From: Streptomyces poonensis
GTDB lineage: Bacteria; Actinomycetota; Actinomycetes; Streptomycetales; Streptomycetaceae
DNA: 64,000 bases
Direction: 5' to 3'
Assembly: GCF_014650915.1 (NCBI RefSeq)
Contig: NZ_BMVW01000002.1
Span: forward strand, 62,001-126,000
Shown: piece by piece, positions 42,915 to 51,882 of the stretch
Layout of the letters: every line of letters starts with the position of its first letter
How positions within the stretch are numbered: position 1 is the stretch's first letter
The notes under the pieces: generated by a model
Seen by the model: only the letters and a program-made list of their open reading frames with translations
Database searches by the model: none
Told to the model about the DNA's origin: nothing
Made by a program: the position numbers and the translations under genes

Positions 42915-43538
42915 ATGGCGACACCCAGGGGGCCGCGCGGCCCCTACACGGCGGGCCGGGCGCGGCGCACACAGATCCTGGAGGCGGCTCTGCTGCGCTT
43001 CGGGCAGGACGGCTACCGGAAGACCTCTCTCGCCCGCATCGCGCGCGACGCCGAGATCACCGATGCCGGACTGCTCCACCACTTCCGCGACAAGCAGCAG
43101 TTGCTGCTCGCGGTCGTCGAGTACTGGCACGAGCGCATGGACGTACGGTGGGAACGCGTCTCGGACTCGGTACGGGACGCGTTCCGCTGCCACCTGGAGG
43201 ACACGGCCGAGACGCTCACCATGCCGGGCATGATCGAGCTGGCGGTCGTCCTCACCGCCGAGGCCACCGCGCCCGACCATCCGGCACACGACCACTTCAC
43301 CACCTGGCAGGAGAAGGGCGTGAAGGAACTCGCCGACCGGCTGCGGGCCGGCAGCCGGAACGGCGAACTGCGGCCCGACCTGGACCACGAAGGCATCGCG
43401 CGCGAGTGCGCGGCCATGGACGCGGGACTGCTGCAGCAGTGGCTGGCCGGGGGCCGGTCCTTCGACCTCGTCGCCGTCATGCGCGGCCACCTCGACCGCC
43501 TGATGCGGGCCGTCTCCACCGACGGGCAGGGACTGTAG
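42915..43538 (+). CDS. TetR-family transcriptional regulator
   Basis: A 207-aa regulator with an N-terminal HTH (RRTQILEAALLRFGQDGYRK, TSLARIARDAEITDAGLLHH, FRDKQQLLLAVVEY) and a helical ligand domain. It lies between the divergent MFS gene and the GH78/GH1 genes. Both flanking promoters carry the same palindrome with half-sites ACACCTAG, the usual geometry for a local TetR dimer, so it most likely represses both sides until a glycoside or released product binds. Operator sharing is seen; the identity of the ligand is unknown. Confidence 0.85.
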   Translation: MATPRGPRGPYTAGRARRTQILEAALLRFGQDGYRKTSLARIARDAEITDAGLLHHFRDKQQLLLAVVEYWHERMDVRWERVSDSVRDAFRCHLEDTAETLTMPGMIELAVVLTAEATAPDHPAHDHFTTWQEKGVKELADRLRAGSRNGELRPDLDHEGIARECAAMDAGLLQQWLAGGRSFDLVAVMRGHLDRLMRAVSTDGQGL

Positions 43539-43601
43539 GGGATCGCACGCGGCTGCCGCCGGCCGCGCCCGGCGGGGCTGCGGTACGCAACCTCCCGATC
43601 C

Positions 43602-43665
43602 GCGTGCGCTGTCAGCTGAGCTGTTTCTGTTGTGCGTGCGCTGTCAGCTGAGCTGTTTCTGTTGT
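43602..43665. repeat. Perfect 32-bp tandem duplication
   Basis: Two identical, adjacent 32-bp copies begin GCGTGCGCTGTCAGCTGAGC at 43602 and 43634. They follow the TetR gene, about 90 bp before operator 2. Confidence 0.85.
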
Positions 43666-43754
43666 CATGCACCTGACAGACAGACAAGGGGCGACGACCG
43701 GAGACATCGACACCTCACCCCTCTCGACCGGCCATGTGTCGCACGTCACGCTCG

Positions 43755-43778
43755 AACACCTAGTTTTCACTAGGTGTT
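43755..43778. promoter_or_regulatory. Operator 2 of the glycoside regulon
   Basis: AACACCTAGT (43755-43764) and ACTAGGTGTT (43769-43778) are perfect complements with 4 nt between, 48 bp before the GH78 start. The inner ACACCTAG-N6-CTAGGTGT is identical in half-sites and spacing to operator 1. Confidence 0.8.
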
Positions 43779-43825
43779 GGTCGCATGATCGTGCCAGCTC
43801 ACCGCCGACGCCGGGAAAGGCCGCC

Positions 43826-46126
43826 ATGCACCACCACTGGACCGCACGGGTCATCAGTCCCCGCTCCCCTGACCCCGCGCCCGCCGAGGGAGCCCGCCCG
43901 GCCGTGCTGCTGCGCAACGAGTTCACCGCGCGGGCAGCCGTGCGGTCGGCCAGACTCCTGGTCACGGCCCTCGGCGTCTACGAACTCGAACTCAACGGCA
44001 CCGTGGTGGGCGACCACGTCCTGGCGCCCGGCTGGACGAGCTACCGCCACCGCCACCGCTACCAGTCCTTCGACGTCACCGCCCTGGTCCGGGAGGGGCG
44101 CAACGCCTGGGGCGCCCACCTGGCCGACGGCTGGTACCGGGGCCTGCTCGGCTTCAACGGCGGCACCCGGGACATCTACGGCGAGCACACCGGGCTCCTC
44201 GCCGAACTGCACCTCGGGTACGTCGACGGCTCCACCGAGATCATCGCCACCGGCGACGGCTGGCGCTGGAGTCCCGGCCCCGTCCTGGCCGCCGGTCTGT
44301 ACGAGGGCGAGGAGTACGACGCCCGCCAGGAGCGCGCAGGCTTCAGTGAACCCGGCCACGACGACTCGGCGTGGCGGCCCGTCGGGATCCTGGAGGGCTT
44401 CGACACCGCCGTCCTCTTCCCGGCCGACAGCCCGCCGGTGCGCCGTACCGAACACGTCGCACCCGTCGCGGTGACCACCTCACCCACCGGCCGTACGATC
44501 CTCGACTTCGGCCAGAACCTCGTCGGGCGGCTGCGTATCCGCGTCCGCGGCGACGCGGGCCGCACGATCACTCTCCGCCATGCCGAGGTCCTGCAGGACG
44601 GCGAACTCTGCACCCGTCCGCTGCGGCACGCCACCGCCACCGACCGCTACGTCCTGCGCGGCGACCCGGCGGGCGAGGAGTGGGAGCCCCGCTTCACCTT
44701 CCACGGCTTCCGCTACGCCGAGGTCGAGGGCTGGCCCGGCGGCCTGGATCCCGCCGACGTCACCGCCGTGGTCCTCCACAGCGACCTCAGCCGCACGGGC
44801 TGGTTCGCCAGTTCGGACGACGCCCTGAACCGCCTGCACGAGAACGTCGTGCGGGGCATGCGCGGCAACTTCGTCGACATCCCCACCGACTGCCCGCAAC
44901 GCGACGAGCGCCTCGGCTGGACCGGCGACGTCCAGGTCTTCGCCCCCACCGCGGCCTTCCTCTACGACGTCCGCGGCTTCCTGCGCTCCTGGCTGCGCGA
45001 CCTCGCCGCCGACCAGGGCGACGACGAGCGGGGCGTACCGCCGGTGTTCAGCCCCGACATCCCGGTGATCACGCCGGTGCCGATCCCGGCCGGCAACCCG
45101 CCGATGGCCGGCTGGTGCGACGCCGCCGTCATCGTCCCCTGGGTGCTGTACGAGCGCTACGGCGACACCGAGGCGCTGCGCGCCCAGTACCCGTCGATGC
45201 GCGCCTGGGTCGACGCCGTCGACCGTCTCGCCGGGCCGGACCGGGGCTGGGGCGAGGGATTCCAGTTCGGCGACTGGCTGGACCCGACGGCGCCGGCGGA
45301 CGACCCCGGCCGTGCGATGACGTCGTCCGCCCTGGTCGCCACGGCCTATTTCGCGCGCTCCTCACTGCTGCTGGCCCGCACCGCCCAGATCCTGGACGAG
45401 AAGGACGACGCCGCGCGCTACCACGCCCTGGCCGACGCGGTCCGCGACGCCTTCCTCGCCCGCTTCCACGTGGGCGGCGGGCAGCTGGCGGAAGAGACCC
45501 AGACCGCGTACGCCCTCGCCCTGTGCTTCCACCTCCTCCAGGACGACGCCGAGCGCGCCGAGGCCGGACGCCGGCTGGCGGACCTGGTCGCCGGACGTGG
45601 CCACCGCATCGGCACCGGCTTCCTCGGCACTCCCCTGGTGTGTGACGCCCTGACCGACACCGGGCACGTGGACACCGCCTACCGGCTGCTGATGCAGCGG
45701 TCCTGCCCCTCGTGGCTCTACCAGGTCGACATGGGCGCCACGACCGTGTGGGAGCGCTGGGACAGCATGCTGCCCGACGGGAGTGTCAACCCCGGTGAGA
45801 TGACCTCCTTCAACCACTACGCGCTCGGAGCGGTCGCCGACTGGATCCACCGCACCGTCGCCGGCCTGGCCCCCGCCGAGCCGGGCTACCGGCGGCTGCT
45901 GATCCGGCCCCGCCCCGGAGGCGGCCTCACCTGGGCCCGGGCCGAGCACGACACACCGTACGGCCGGGCCGAGGCCGGATGGCGCCGGGAGGGGAGCACG
46001 CTGCACGTCGACCTCCTCGTGCCACCCCACGTCACCGCACTCGTCGATCTGCCGGGCACGGAGCCCGTGGAGATCGGACCCGGGCGGCACTCCTTCCTCA
46101 TCCCGTTTCCCGCGACCACGGGGTGA
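43826..46126 (+). CDS. Alpha-L-rhamnosidase, GH78
   Basis: A 766-aa enzyme with the usual GH78 order: N-terminal beta-sandwich domains (ALGVYELELNGTVVGDHVLA, then SYRHRHRYQSFDVT), the (alpha/alpha)6 catalytic domain and a C-terminal beta domain. Active-site signatures are DIPTDCPQRDERLGWTGDVQ and the later MGATTVWERWDSMLPDG. It removes terminal alpha-L-rhamnose from glycosides. No signal peptide is present, so it acts inside the cell on imported substrate. ATG 43826 has GGGAAAGG upstream. The GH1 gene follows 147 bp on, and operator 2 lies just before the start. Confidence 0.9.
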   Translation: MHHHWTARVISPRSPDPAPAEGARPAVLLRNEFTARAAVRSARLLVTALGVYELELNGTVVGDHVLAPGWTSYRHRHRYQSFDVTALVREGRNAWGAHLADGWYRGLLGFNGGTRDIYGEHTGLLAELHLGYVDGSTEIIATGDGWRWSPGPVLAAGLYEGEEYDARQERAGFSEPGHDDSAWRPVGILEGFDTAVLFPADSPPVRRTEHVAPVAVTTSPTGRTILDFGQNLVGRLRIRVRGDAGRTITLRHAEVLQDGELCTRPLRHATATDRYVLRGDPAGEEWEPRFTFHGFRYAEVEGWPGGLDPADVTAVVLHSDLSRTGWFASSDDALNRLHENVVRGMRGNFVDIPTDCPQRDERLGWTGDVQVFAPTAAFLYDVRGFLRSWLRDLAADQGDDERGVPPVFSPDIPVITPVPIPAGNPPMAGWCDAAVIVPWVLYERYGDTEALRAQYPSMRAWVDAVDRLAGPDRGWGEGFQFGDWLDPTAPADDPGRAMTSSALVATAYFARSSLLLARTAQILDEKDDAARYHALADAVRDAFLARFHVGGGQLAEETQTAYALALCFHLLQDDAERAEAGRRLADLVAGRGHRIGTGFLGTPLVCDALTDTGHVDTAYRLLMQRSCPSWLYQVDMGATTVWERWDSMLPDGSVNPGEMTSFNHYALGAVADWIHRTVAGLAPAEPGYRRLLIRPRPGGGLTWARAEHDTPYGRAEAGWRREGSTLHVDLLVPPHVTALVDLPGTEPVEIGPGRHSFLIPFPATTG

Positions 46127-46248
46127 CGCCCGCGGGTCCGGCCCCGCCCCTGGGCGACCCGCTCACCGACTCACCGAGTCACTGACCCACCGCCCCGCCG
46201 ATCGACTCACCGACTCAGCGCAAGAAACCGGAACGCCCGGTCCAGCGC

Positions 46249-46268
46249 AAGGAGCAAGGAGCAAGGAG
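46249..46268 (+). promoter_or_regulatory. Three tandem Shine-Dalgarno sequences before the GH1 gene
   Basis: AAGGAG occurs three times at 7-bp spacing (46249, 46256, 46263) as an AAGGAGC repeat. The last lies 5 nt from ATG 46274. Loss or gain of a unit by slippage would keep a good site. Confidence 0.7.
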
Positions 46269-46273
46269 CACAC

Positions 46274-47554
46274 ATGACACACACCAGCCTGCCCGGCACC
46301 TTCCTCTGGGGCGTCGCCACCGCCGGACACCAGAACGAGGGTGACAACAGCAGCAGCGACACATGGTTCCTGGAGCACACGGCGCCCTCACTGTTCCGCG
46401 AGCCGAGCGGACCGGCCTGCCAGGGCTACCAGCAGTGGGAGACGGACCTGGATCTGGTCGCCGGACTCGGGCTCAACGCCTTCCGGTTCTCGGTGGAATG
46501 GGCCCGCGTCGAACCCGAGCGCGGCGTTGTCTCCGCCGAGGCCCTCGATCACTACGAACACATGGTCGACGGCTGCCTGGAGCGTGGTCTCTCGCCCATC
46601 GTGACGTTCAGCCACTTCACCGCACCCCACTGGTTCGCGGCAGCCGGTTCCTGGACCGCCGCCGACGCCCCGGCACGGTTCGCCGAGCAGTGCGACCGCG
46701 TCATGGCACGCTTCGGTGACCGCATCGCGTACGGCGTCACCCTCAACGAACCCAACCTCGAGCAGCTGCTCCAGGCGGGCGCGAAACTCCCGGCCGAGGC
46801 GGAGACGCTCAAGACGCGGATGCTCGCGGCCGCCGCACGCGCCGCCGGAAGCGACACCTACGCCAGCGCGAACGTCATCCCGGCCCACCGGCAGGACGAG
46901 TTCCAGGCGGCGTTCACCCGCGCCCACCGCACCGCCCGCGACGCGATCAAGGCCCGCCGCGGCGACCTGCCCGTCGGCGTCTCCATCGCCATCGCCGACG
47001 AGGTGGCGATCCCCGGCGGCGAGGAGCGCCGGGACGCCAAGCGGGCCGCCGTCTACGACCACTGGCTGCGCGAGGCGCGCCACGACGACTTCATCGGGGT
47101 GCAGAACTACGAGCGCATCGTCCATGGTCCCGACGGCGAGGTCACCCTCGACGGCGAGCTCAACGGCATGGGCACGGTCATCGCCCCCGGCTCCCTCGCC
47201 GGCGCCGTGCGCTACGCCCACGAGGTGTCGGGGGTGCCGGTCCTCGTGACCGAGCACGGCATCCAGACCCCGGACGACGCGCAACGCGCCGCCTTCGTCC
47301 CCGCCGCCGTGCACCAGCTCGCAGCCGAGGTCCGCACGGGCACACCCGTCCTCGGCTACTGCCACTGGACGCTCATGGACAACTTCGAGTGGATCTTCGG
47401 ATACGGCGCCCAGCTCGGGCTCCACGAGGTCGACCGCGAGACGTTCCAGCGCCGTCCGAAGCCCAGCGCGAAGGCGTACGCGGACGTGGTGCGGAGCTAC
47501 CGAGGAGGGCTCACCGACAGCGGCAGCGGCAGCAGAAACAACAACGGCAACTGA
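46274..47554 (+). CDS. Beta-glucosidase-like glycoside hydrolase, GH1
   Basis: A 426-aa GH1 barrel: FLWGVATAGHQNEGDNSSSD, LGLNAFRFSVEWARVEP, acid/base TLNEPN, nucleophile region VLVTEHGI and the subsite strand YCHWTLMDNFEWIFGYG. The usual TENG is TEHG here. Without a signal peptide it is cytosolic. With the adjacent rhamnosidase it could strip rhamnose and then glucose from rutinoside-like disaccharides, which is an inference. A low-complexity Ser/Gly/Asn tail ends the protein. Confidence 0.88.
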   Translation: MTHTSLPGTFLWGVATAGHQNEGDNSSSDTWFLEHTAPSLFREPSGPACQGYQQWETDLDLVAGLGLNAFRFSVEWARVEPERGVVSAEALDHYEHMVDGCLERGLSPIVTFSHFTAPHWFAAAGSWTAADAPARFAEQCDRVMARFGDRIAYGVTLNEPNLEQLLQAGAKLPAEAETLKTRMLAAAARAAGSDTYASANVIPAHRQDEFQAAFTRAHRTARDAIKARRGDLPVGVSIAIADEVAIPGGEERRDAKRAAVYDHWLREARHDDFIGVQNYERIVHGPDGEVTLDGELNGMGTVIAPGSLAGAVRYAHEVSGVPVLVTEHGIQTPDDAQRAAFVPAAVHQLAAEVRTGTPVLGYCHWTLMDNFEWIFGYGAQLGLHEVDRETFQRRPKPSAKAYADVVRSYRGGLTDSGSGSRNNNGN

Positions 47555-47567
47555 AACGAGGGGACGC

Positions 47568-49085
47568 TCAGGGATTGGCCCACACCGTGACACGCTTCGT
47601 GACGGTGTGCTTCGTGACGGCGTGCTCCGTGACGATGTCCTCGGTGACGGCGACGGGTCTCCCCCGGTAGCCGGCGGTGGGGCCGTGCTCGTGCCGGAGG
47701 ATGCCGGAGAACTCCCTGGGGGCGGGGAACCGGCCGCCGTTCTTCGCCGCCAGCAACTGCACCCGGTTCAGCTGGATCTCGCCGACGCCTTCCGCGTTGG
47801 CGGTGATGTGCAGCCGGTACCGGGAGTACGGCGTCGCGTTGGCCATGGTGAATTCGCGCACCAGGAAGCGCTCGGAGAAGGTCTCCTCGGCCCGTCGGTC
47901 GAGGGTCACCCAGGTGCTTCCGTCGTGGGACCCCTGCATCACCCAGTTCTTCGGGTCCCGCGAGCAGTGGTCGTTGGCGGAGGTCAGTGCGTAGGCCGTG
48001 ACGGCGGTCGGCTCGGGGAGGGCGAACTCCAGCCAGGCCGCCCGGCCGAAGGCGAGCCACTTGCCCTCGCCGGCGTGCAGCACATTGGCCGCGATCTCAC
48101 CGGCGTACGAGTACTCGCTGCTGGCCATGACCCGGGAGACGGGCACGGGCGTGGCGACGAGCTCGGGCTCCTCCGTGGTGAGCAACTCGACCCGGCTCAG
48201 CTGAGTCTCGGGCAGCCGCCCCCAGTTGCGGCCGATGTCGAGCCGGTACCGGGAGTACGCCGTGGAGTTGGACACGGCGTACTCCCGGCTCTGGTGCCGC
48301 CGGGGGAAGGCCTGCTCCACCCGCACATCGAGTGTGTACCAGGTGGTGCCGTCCATCGACCCCTGGAGCATCCAGTCCTGGGGGTCGCGGTCCCGGTAGT
48401 CGTTCCCCGAGGTGAGCCGGTAGGCGGTCACGGCGGTCGGCTCGGACAGGACGAAGTCCAGGGTCGCGGTCCTCCCGAACGAGAGCCACTTGTGCCGCCC
48501 CGGGGTGAGGAGATGCCCGGCGACCTCACCGGCCGCCGCGTTCTCGTCGTCGGCCACGACCTCCGTCACCTCCACCGGTACGGTGCCGCGGACGGCGGGC
48601 CCGGTCCGCAGGGCGACCGACACGAAGGTGCCCCGCTCCTCGCGCCAGGTGACCCGCTCGACGGGGCCCCGGCCGTCGTCCAGCACCAGACGCAGCATGC
48701 CGCTGGCCGGCCGGCCGTCGTCCCGGTCCTCCTCGGTGGCGAAGGTCTGCACCGGGCAGTCCTCCGTCTCCTCCATCTCCTCGGGGTCCGGCCGGCGCCC
48801 GCGCTCGGTGCCGCGGTACTCCCGCAGCGAGCCGTCGGCGGAGCGCCGGTGTCCGCGGAAGGCCTTCATTCCGGCGTCGAACGCGATCACGGCCTCCGCT
48901 CCGCTCTCGGACCGCCAGGCCAGTTCCACCACCTCGGACGGTTCTCCCCGGTCCAGGTGGACCGTCAGCCGTGGGGCCTCCTCCCACCGGTCTCCGGTAC
49001 GCACCTCGGTGTCGTAGACGACGACCGGGACACCGGGGAGGTCCCCGGCCCGCCCGATCGGCCGGAAGCCGGTCTGGTCATGCAT
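47568..49085 (-). CDS. Protein with two discoidin (F5/8 type C-like) domains
   Basis: A 505-aa protein convergent with the GH1 gene. An N-terminal region of about 210 residues (VPVVVYDTEVRTGDRWEEAP, EVVELAWRSESGAEAVIAF) has no family I can name. Two similar beta-sandwich modules of about 130 residues follow, each with the pattern KWLSFGRTATLDFVL / TAYRLTSGNDYRDRDPQDW / MLQGSMDGTTWYTLD and a closing YSRYRLDIGRNWG strand. ATG 49085 has GGAG at 7 nt. No signal peptide is visible, which is odd for carbohydrate-binding modules. A glycan-related role is suggested only by domain type. Confidence 0.72.
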   Translation of the reverse strand: MHDQTGFRPIGRAGDLPGVPVVVYDTEVRTGDRWEEAPRLTVHLDRGEPSEVVELAWRSESGAEAVIAFDAGMKAFRGHRRSADGSLREYRGTERGRRPDPEEMEETEDCPVQTFATEEDRDDGRPASGMLRLVLDDGRGPVERVTWREERGTFVSVALRTGPAVRGTVPVEVTEVVADDENAAAGEVAGHLLTPGRHKWLSFGRTATLDFVLSEPTAVTAYRLTSGNDYRDRDPQDWMLQGSMDGTTWYTLDVRVEQAFPRRHQSREYAVSNSTAYSRYRLDIGRNWGRLPETQLSRVELLTTEEPELVATPVPVSRVMASSEYSYAGEIAANVLHAGEGKWLAFGRAAWLEFALPEPTAVTAYALTSANDHCSRDPKNWVMQGSHDGSTWVTLDRRAEETFSERFLVREFTMANATPYSRYRLHITANAEGVGEIQLNRVQLLAAKNGGRFPAPREFSGILRHEHGPTAGYRGRPVAVTEDIVTEHAVTKHTVTKRVTVWANP

Positions 49086-49417
49086 GCGGTGCTCCGTGAA
49101 TCGCTCGACAGGTTCTGCAGGTCGGACTGGTTCGCTCTGCTCCGCCCGCCCGCCCGGCCGTGATGTCCGGCCGCACCGGCTGACACGAAGCACTCTTGCA
49201 CAGGGGTCCGACAATCGGCCGGGCAGCGACCCACGGGGGCAACAGCCCAGTACAGGTACCACTCCCGACCGGCCGGTGCGCGCCGCAGTCCAGCGGACAG
49301 CTCGAAGGGCCCCAGGTCGGAAACCTGGGGCCCTTCGGTGTGCGGGTCGGCGCCTGCCCCACCCCCGTGGGGGCTGGAGCCGGCCCGCGGCTCACCGGCC
49401 GAACGTACGGCGCTGCG
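49086..49417. other. Intergenic region with terminators
   Basis: 332 bp without a gene. It holds the 14-bp hairpin at 49304-49336 and a second G/C-rich hairpin near 49350-49370 downstream of the NUDIX operon. Confidence 0.5.
49304..49336. terminator. Strong hairpin terminator
   Basis: GAAGGGCCCCAGGT (49304-49317) and ACCTGGGGCCCTTC (49323-49336) form a perfect 14-bp stem with a 5-nt loop, suited to ending the leftward NUDIX operon. Confidence 0.8.
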
Positions 49418-49903
49418 TCATGGCGTAGGGAGTGCGGTGGCCGCCGGACTCACTGTCCGGGGCTCGAGACCGGCGCCGAAGACGCTCAATCCGCCCCGTA
49501 CGGCGAGATAGCCGCGCAGCCCTGCGGCGGAGTAGTCCATGAGGGGCGTCGGCATCCCGTCGAGGGGGAACCAGCGGAGCGCCGCGCACTTGCCGGGCTC
49601 GCGGTTGGCCGGAGTGCCCGTCCACGTGTGGGCCTCGAAGAAGATCCCGAGGTGGTCCGTCGTGCCGTGCCGGGCGTGGACAGTCTGCCCGACGAGCAGG
49701 TCGGCCGGGGCGAGGATGATGCCGAGTTCCTCGTGCGCTTCGCGTACGGCGGCGTCCACGACGGATTCCCCGGGGTCGACCTTGCCGCAGGGCAGGGCCC
49801 ATTCGCCACTGCCGTAGGAGGCTCCGCTCCGCAGGGCGAGGAGGACGTCCTCGCCCTGCCGGAGGATGATGTGGACGTCGAGATCGGCGGACGCGGCGGT
49901 CAT
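49418..49903 (-). CDS. NUDIX hydrolase
   Basis: A 161-aa enzyme with a complete NUDIX box, GKVDPGESVVDAAVREAHEE followed by LGI. WALPCGKV before the box and a hydrophobic VHIILRQGEDVLLALRSG opening resemble MutT-like pyrophosphohydrolases of nucleotide derivatives. ATG 49903 overlaps the stop of the membrane-protein gene (ATGA), placing it last in a four-gene operon with a regulator, a peptidase and a membrane protein. The substrate is unknown. Confidence 0.85.
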   Translation of the reverse strand: MTAASADLDVHIILRQGEDVLLALRSGASYGSGEWALPCGKVDPGESVVDAAVREAHEELGIILAPADLLVGQTVHARHGTTDHLGIFFEAHTWTGTPANREPGKCAALRWFPLDGMPTPLMDYSAAGLRGYLAVRGGLSVFGAGLEPRTVSPAATALPTP

Positions 49904-51234
49904 ACGGCGGCCTCCTGAGGGTCGGTGACGAGTTCCCGGACGGCGGCGCCGGCGTCGCGGTAGTGGGCGGCGACCTGCTGGAGCCAGGGCACTTCGCTGT
50001 CGTAGTCGCCGCCGGAAGCCGAGGTGAAGGGTGCCGGTATCCGGCCGGGGGCGTCGCCGCGCGCCTTGTGCGTGAGGGCCGCCTTCGTCCAGTAGGCCTC
50101 TGCCGCCGCCGCGGTGTTCCTGTCCGGGGAGTTCCCGCCCGGGGAGTTCCCGCCCGGGAAGTTCCCGTTCGGGGAGTTCCCGTTCGGGGAGTTTCCGTCG
50201 GCGGTGTGCAGCTGTGCGTACCGCTCCGCACGGTCGAAGAGGTCGGCGGGGGCGTAGTACTGCAGATCCGCGATGGCGTCGCGGATCTCGGTGACGTAGC
50301 GGGCCAGACGGTCGTGGACGGGCTGGTCCGGGCGGAAGACGTCACGTATGCGGTCGACGGGTCCGGACAGCGGGCCCAGCTTGGTCCGTACGGGCTTGAC
50401 CATGATCTTCTCGGGCACGGCGACGGCGAGGTCGCGCCACAGCGGCCACAGCCGGGAGAGCGCCGTGAACGCGCGGACGCGATCGACGAGCGTCCGGGCG
50501 GCCGGCACGGACAGGCCGAGCAACAGCAGCGGGAACAGGGCGGTCGAGAGGGATTCGGTGATGTTCTCCTGGAGTTCCGCGACGCGGTCGGTGGGGACGA
50601 CCGCCGTGGCGTAGAAGACGTACGCGGTGCGGAGCAGGGCGTACAGGACCGCCAGGCCCATGGAGGCGCACATCAGGCCGAGCGCTACGCGCATGAGGCC
50701 GCTCGTCGTACGGCGGACGGCGCTGCCCCACTGGTAGGCGGCGACGGCTGAGGCGCCCGCCATGTAGAGGTAGACGAGCGTCATGTAGGCGGTCATGCCG
50801 AGTTCGCCGGCGTGGCCGGTGACGAAGTGCTCGGTGGGCTCACTGCGGTCGATGGCGAACGCGAACAGCAGGACCAGGACGGCGGCGGTGGCGACGGACG
50901 TCTTCAGCGCCACCCTGGACACGGCTCGGGAGACGCGGACGTAGCGCTCGTCGGAGGACGCGTCCTGGCTGCCGTACATCGCGAGGACATAGCTGAGCAG
51001 GGAGTAGATCCCGCCGATCGCGAGAACGTGCTTGACGACGCTGGACAGGTCGTTGATGCCGCTGTGGTCCATGCCGTGGTCCACGAGCGGCGTCTTCAGT
51101 GTCCAGACCGCGGCGAAGGCGACGACCATGCCCCACAGGGCCCGGCGGCGGTGGTCGCCCCAGAGGGCCGAGGACATGCGCCAGAAGGCGCCTGCCCAGA
51201 ACAGCAGGGCGACGACGTAAGGAGCGACACTCAC
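49900..51234 (-). CDS. MAB_1171c-like integral membrane protein
   Basis: A 444-aa protein with seven hydrophobic segments in the first 260 residues (VVALLFWAGAFWRMSSALWG, LWGMVVAFAAVWTL, HVLAIGGIYSLLSYVLAMYG and others) and a cytosolic tail with RLARYVTEIRDAIADLQYYA. It matches the MAB_1171c/DUF6545-type family that co-occurs in actinobacteria with XRE regulators and ImmA/IrrE-like peptidases, exactly as here. GTG 51234 overlaps the peptidase stop (GTGA). A five-unit Asn-rich repeat interrupts the tail. The function is not established. Confidence 0.78.
   Translation of the reverse strand: MSVAPYVVALLFWAGAFWRMSSALWGDHRRRALWGMVVAFAAVWTLKTPLVDHGMDHSGINDLSSVVKHVLAIGGIYSLLSYVLAMYGSQDASSDERYVRVSRAVSRVALKTSVATAAVLVLLFAFAIDRSEPTEHFVTGHAGELGMTAYMTLVYLYMAGASAVAAYQWGSAVRRTTSGLMRVALGLMCASMGLAVLYALLRTAYVFYATAVVPTDRVAELQENITESLSTALFPLLLLGLSVPAARTLVDRVRAFTALSRLWPLWRDLAVAVPEKIMVKPVRTKLGPLSGPVDRIRDVFRPDQPVHDRLARYVTEIRDAIADLQYYAPADLFDRAERYAQLHTADGNSPNGNSPNGNFPGGNSPGGNSPDRNTAAAAEAYWTKAALTHKARGDAPGRIPAPFTSASGGDYDSEVPWLQQVAAHYRDAGAAVRELVTDPQEAAV
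50126..50200. repeat. 15-bp tandem repeat coding a Gly/Asn/Ser linker
   Basis: Five units of 15 bp (GGGGAGTTCCCGCCC and near variants) start at 50126. On the minus strand they encode five NSPGG/NSPNG-like pentapeptides, a flexible linker that can vary in length without a frame change. Confidence 0.85.
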
Positions 51235-51782
51235 GGGCTCTTCCTCCTGCGCCTGCGCGAGGCAAGGGGGTGGGACAGGCTCTCCGTCAGCCGGCCGACC
51301 AGGTCGTCGGTGGCCTTGCTGTTGCGTGCGGCGAGGTCGCGGATGATGCCCGCGGACACCTCGGTGGCCAGTTCCTGCTCCGACTCGTAGTCGGTGCGAG
51401 CCGCCATGGGCGTGTTCCGGAGGAAGCGGCCGATCAGGTTCGTCCCCAGGTGCGGGGTCATCCGCTGGAACTCCTCCGGGCTGACGGTCCCGCCGTGGTC
51501 GAACCACTCGTGGACGAGTTCGTGCAGGAGGACGTGCTCCTGGTGGAACGGTGTGCTGCGCAGGGGGAACAGGACGAGGCTTGCCTTGTCGCCCATCTTG
51601 ACGCGGAGGCCGCAGGCGGAACCGGGCGCGGTGAGCGCGGGCGGCATGGGCCGCAGGACGATGCGGCGGCCGAGCCGGGCTTCCATCGCACGGACCAGCG
51701 CGGGAATGCTGAACGGCTGGGGAATGGGGAAGCCGTCCAGTTCTTCTTCGCACTGCTTGCGCAACCGGCGCAAGGAGGACAT
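51231..51782 (-). CDS. ImmA/IrrE-type metallopeptidase-like protein
   Basis: A 183-aa protein with a zinc-peptidase motif, HVLLHELVHEWFDH (HExxH), preceded by KASLVLFPLRSTPFHQE. ImmA/IrrE proteins cleave or otherwise inactivate an associated XRE-family repressor. An XRE-like gene lies directly upstream and a membrane protein overlaps downstream. ATG 51782 has GAGGTG upstream and was preferred to a start 15 codons earlier. Cleavage of the neighbouring regulator is inferred from family and context. Confidence 0.78.
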   Translation of the reverse strand: MSSLRRLRKQCEEELDGFPIPQPFSIPALVRAMEARLGRRIVLRPMPPALTAPGSACGLRVKMGDKASLVLFPLRSTPFHQEHVLLHELVHEWFDHGGTVSPEEFQRMTPHLGTNLIGRFLRNTPMAARTDYESEQELATEVSAGIIRDLAARNSKATDDLVGRLTESLSHPLASRRRRRKSP

Positions 51783-51882
51783 GGGCACCTCGGTGGGGGG
51801 TGGCGCGGGATTCCCTCCCGCTCTCAAGACGCTGATCAGGACATGCTGTGTCGGTACGGGTATCGGTACGGAGTACGGCCCT

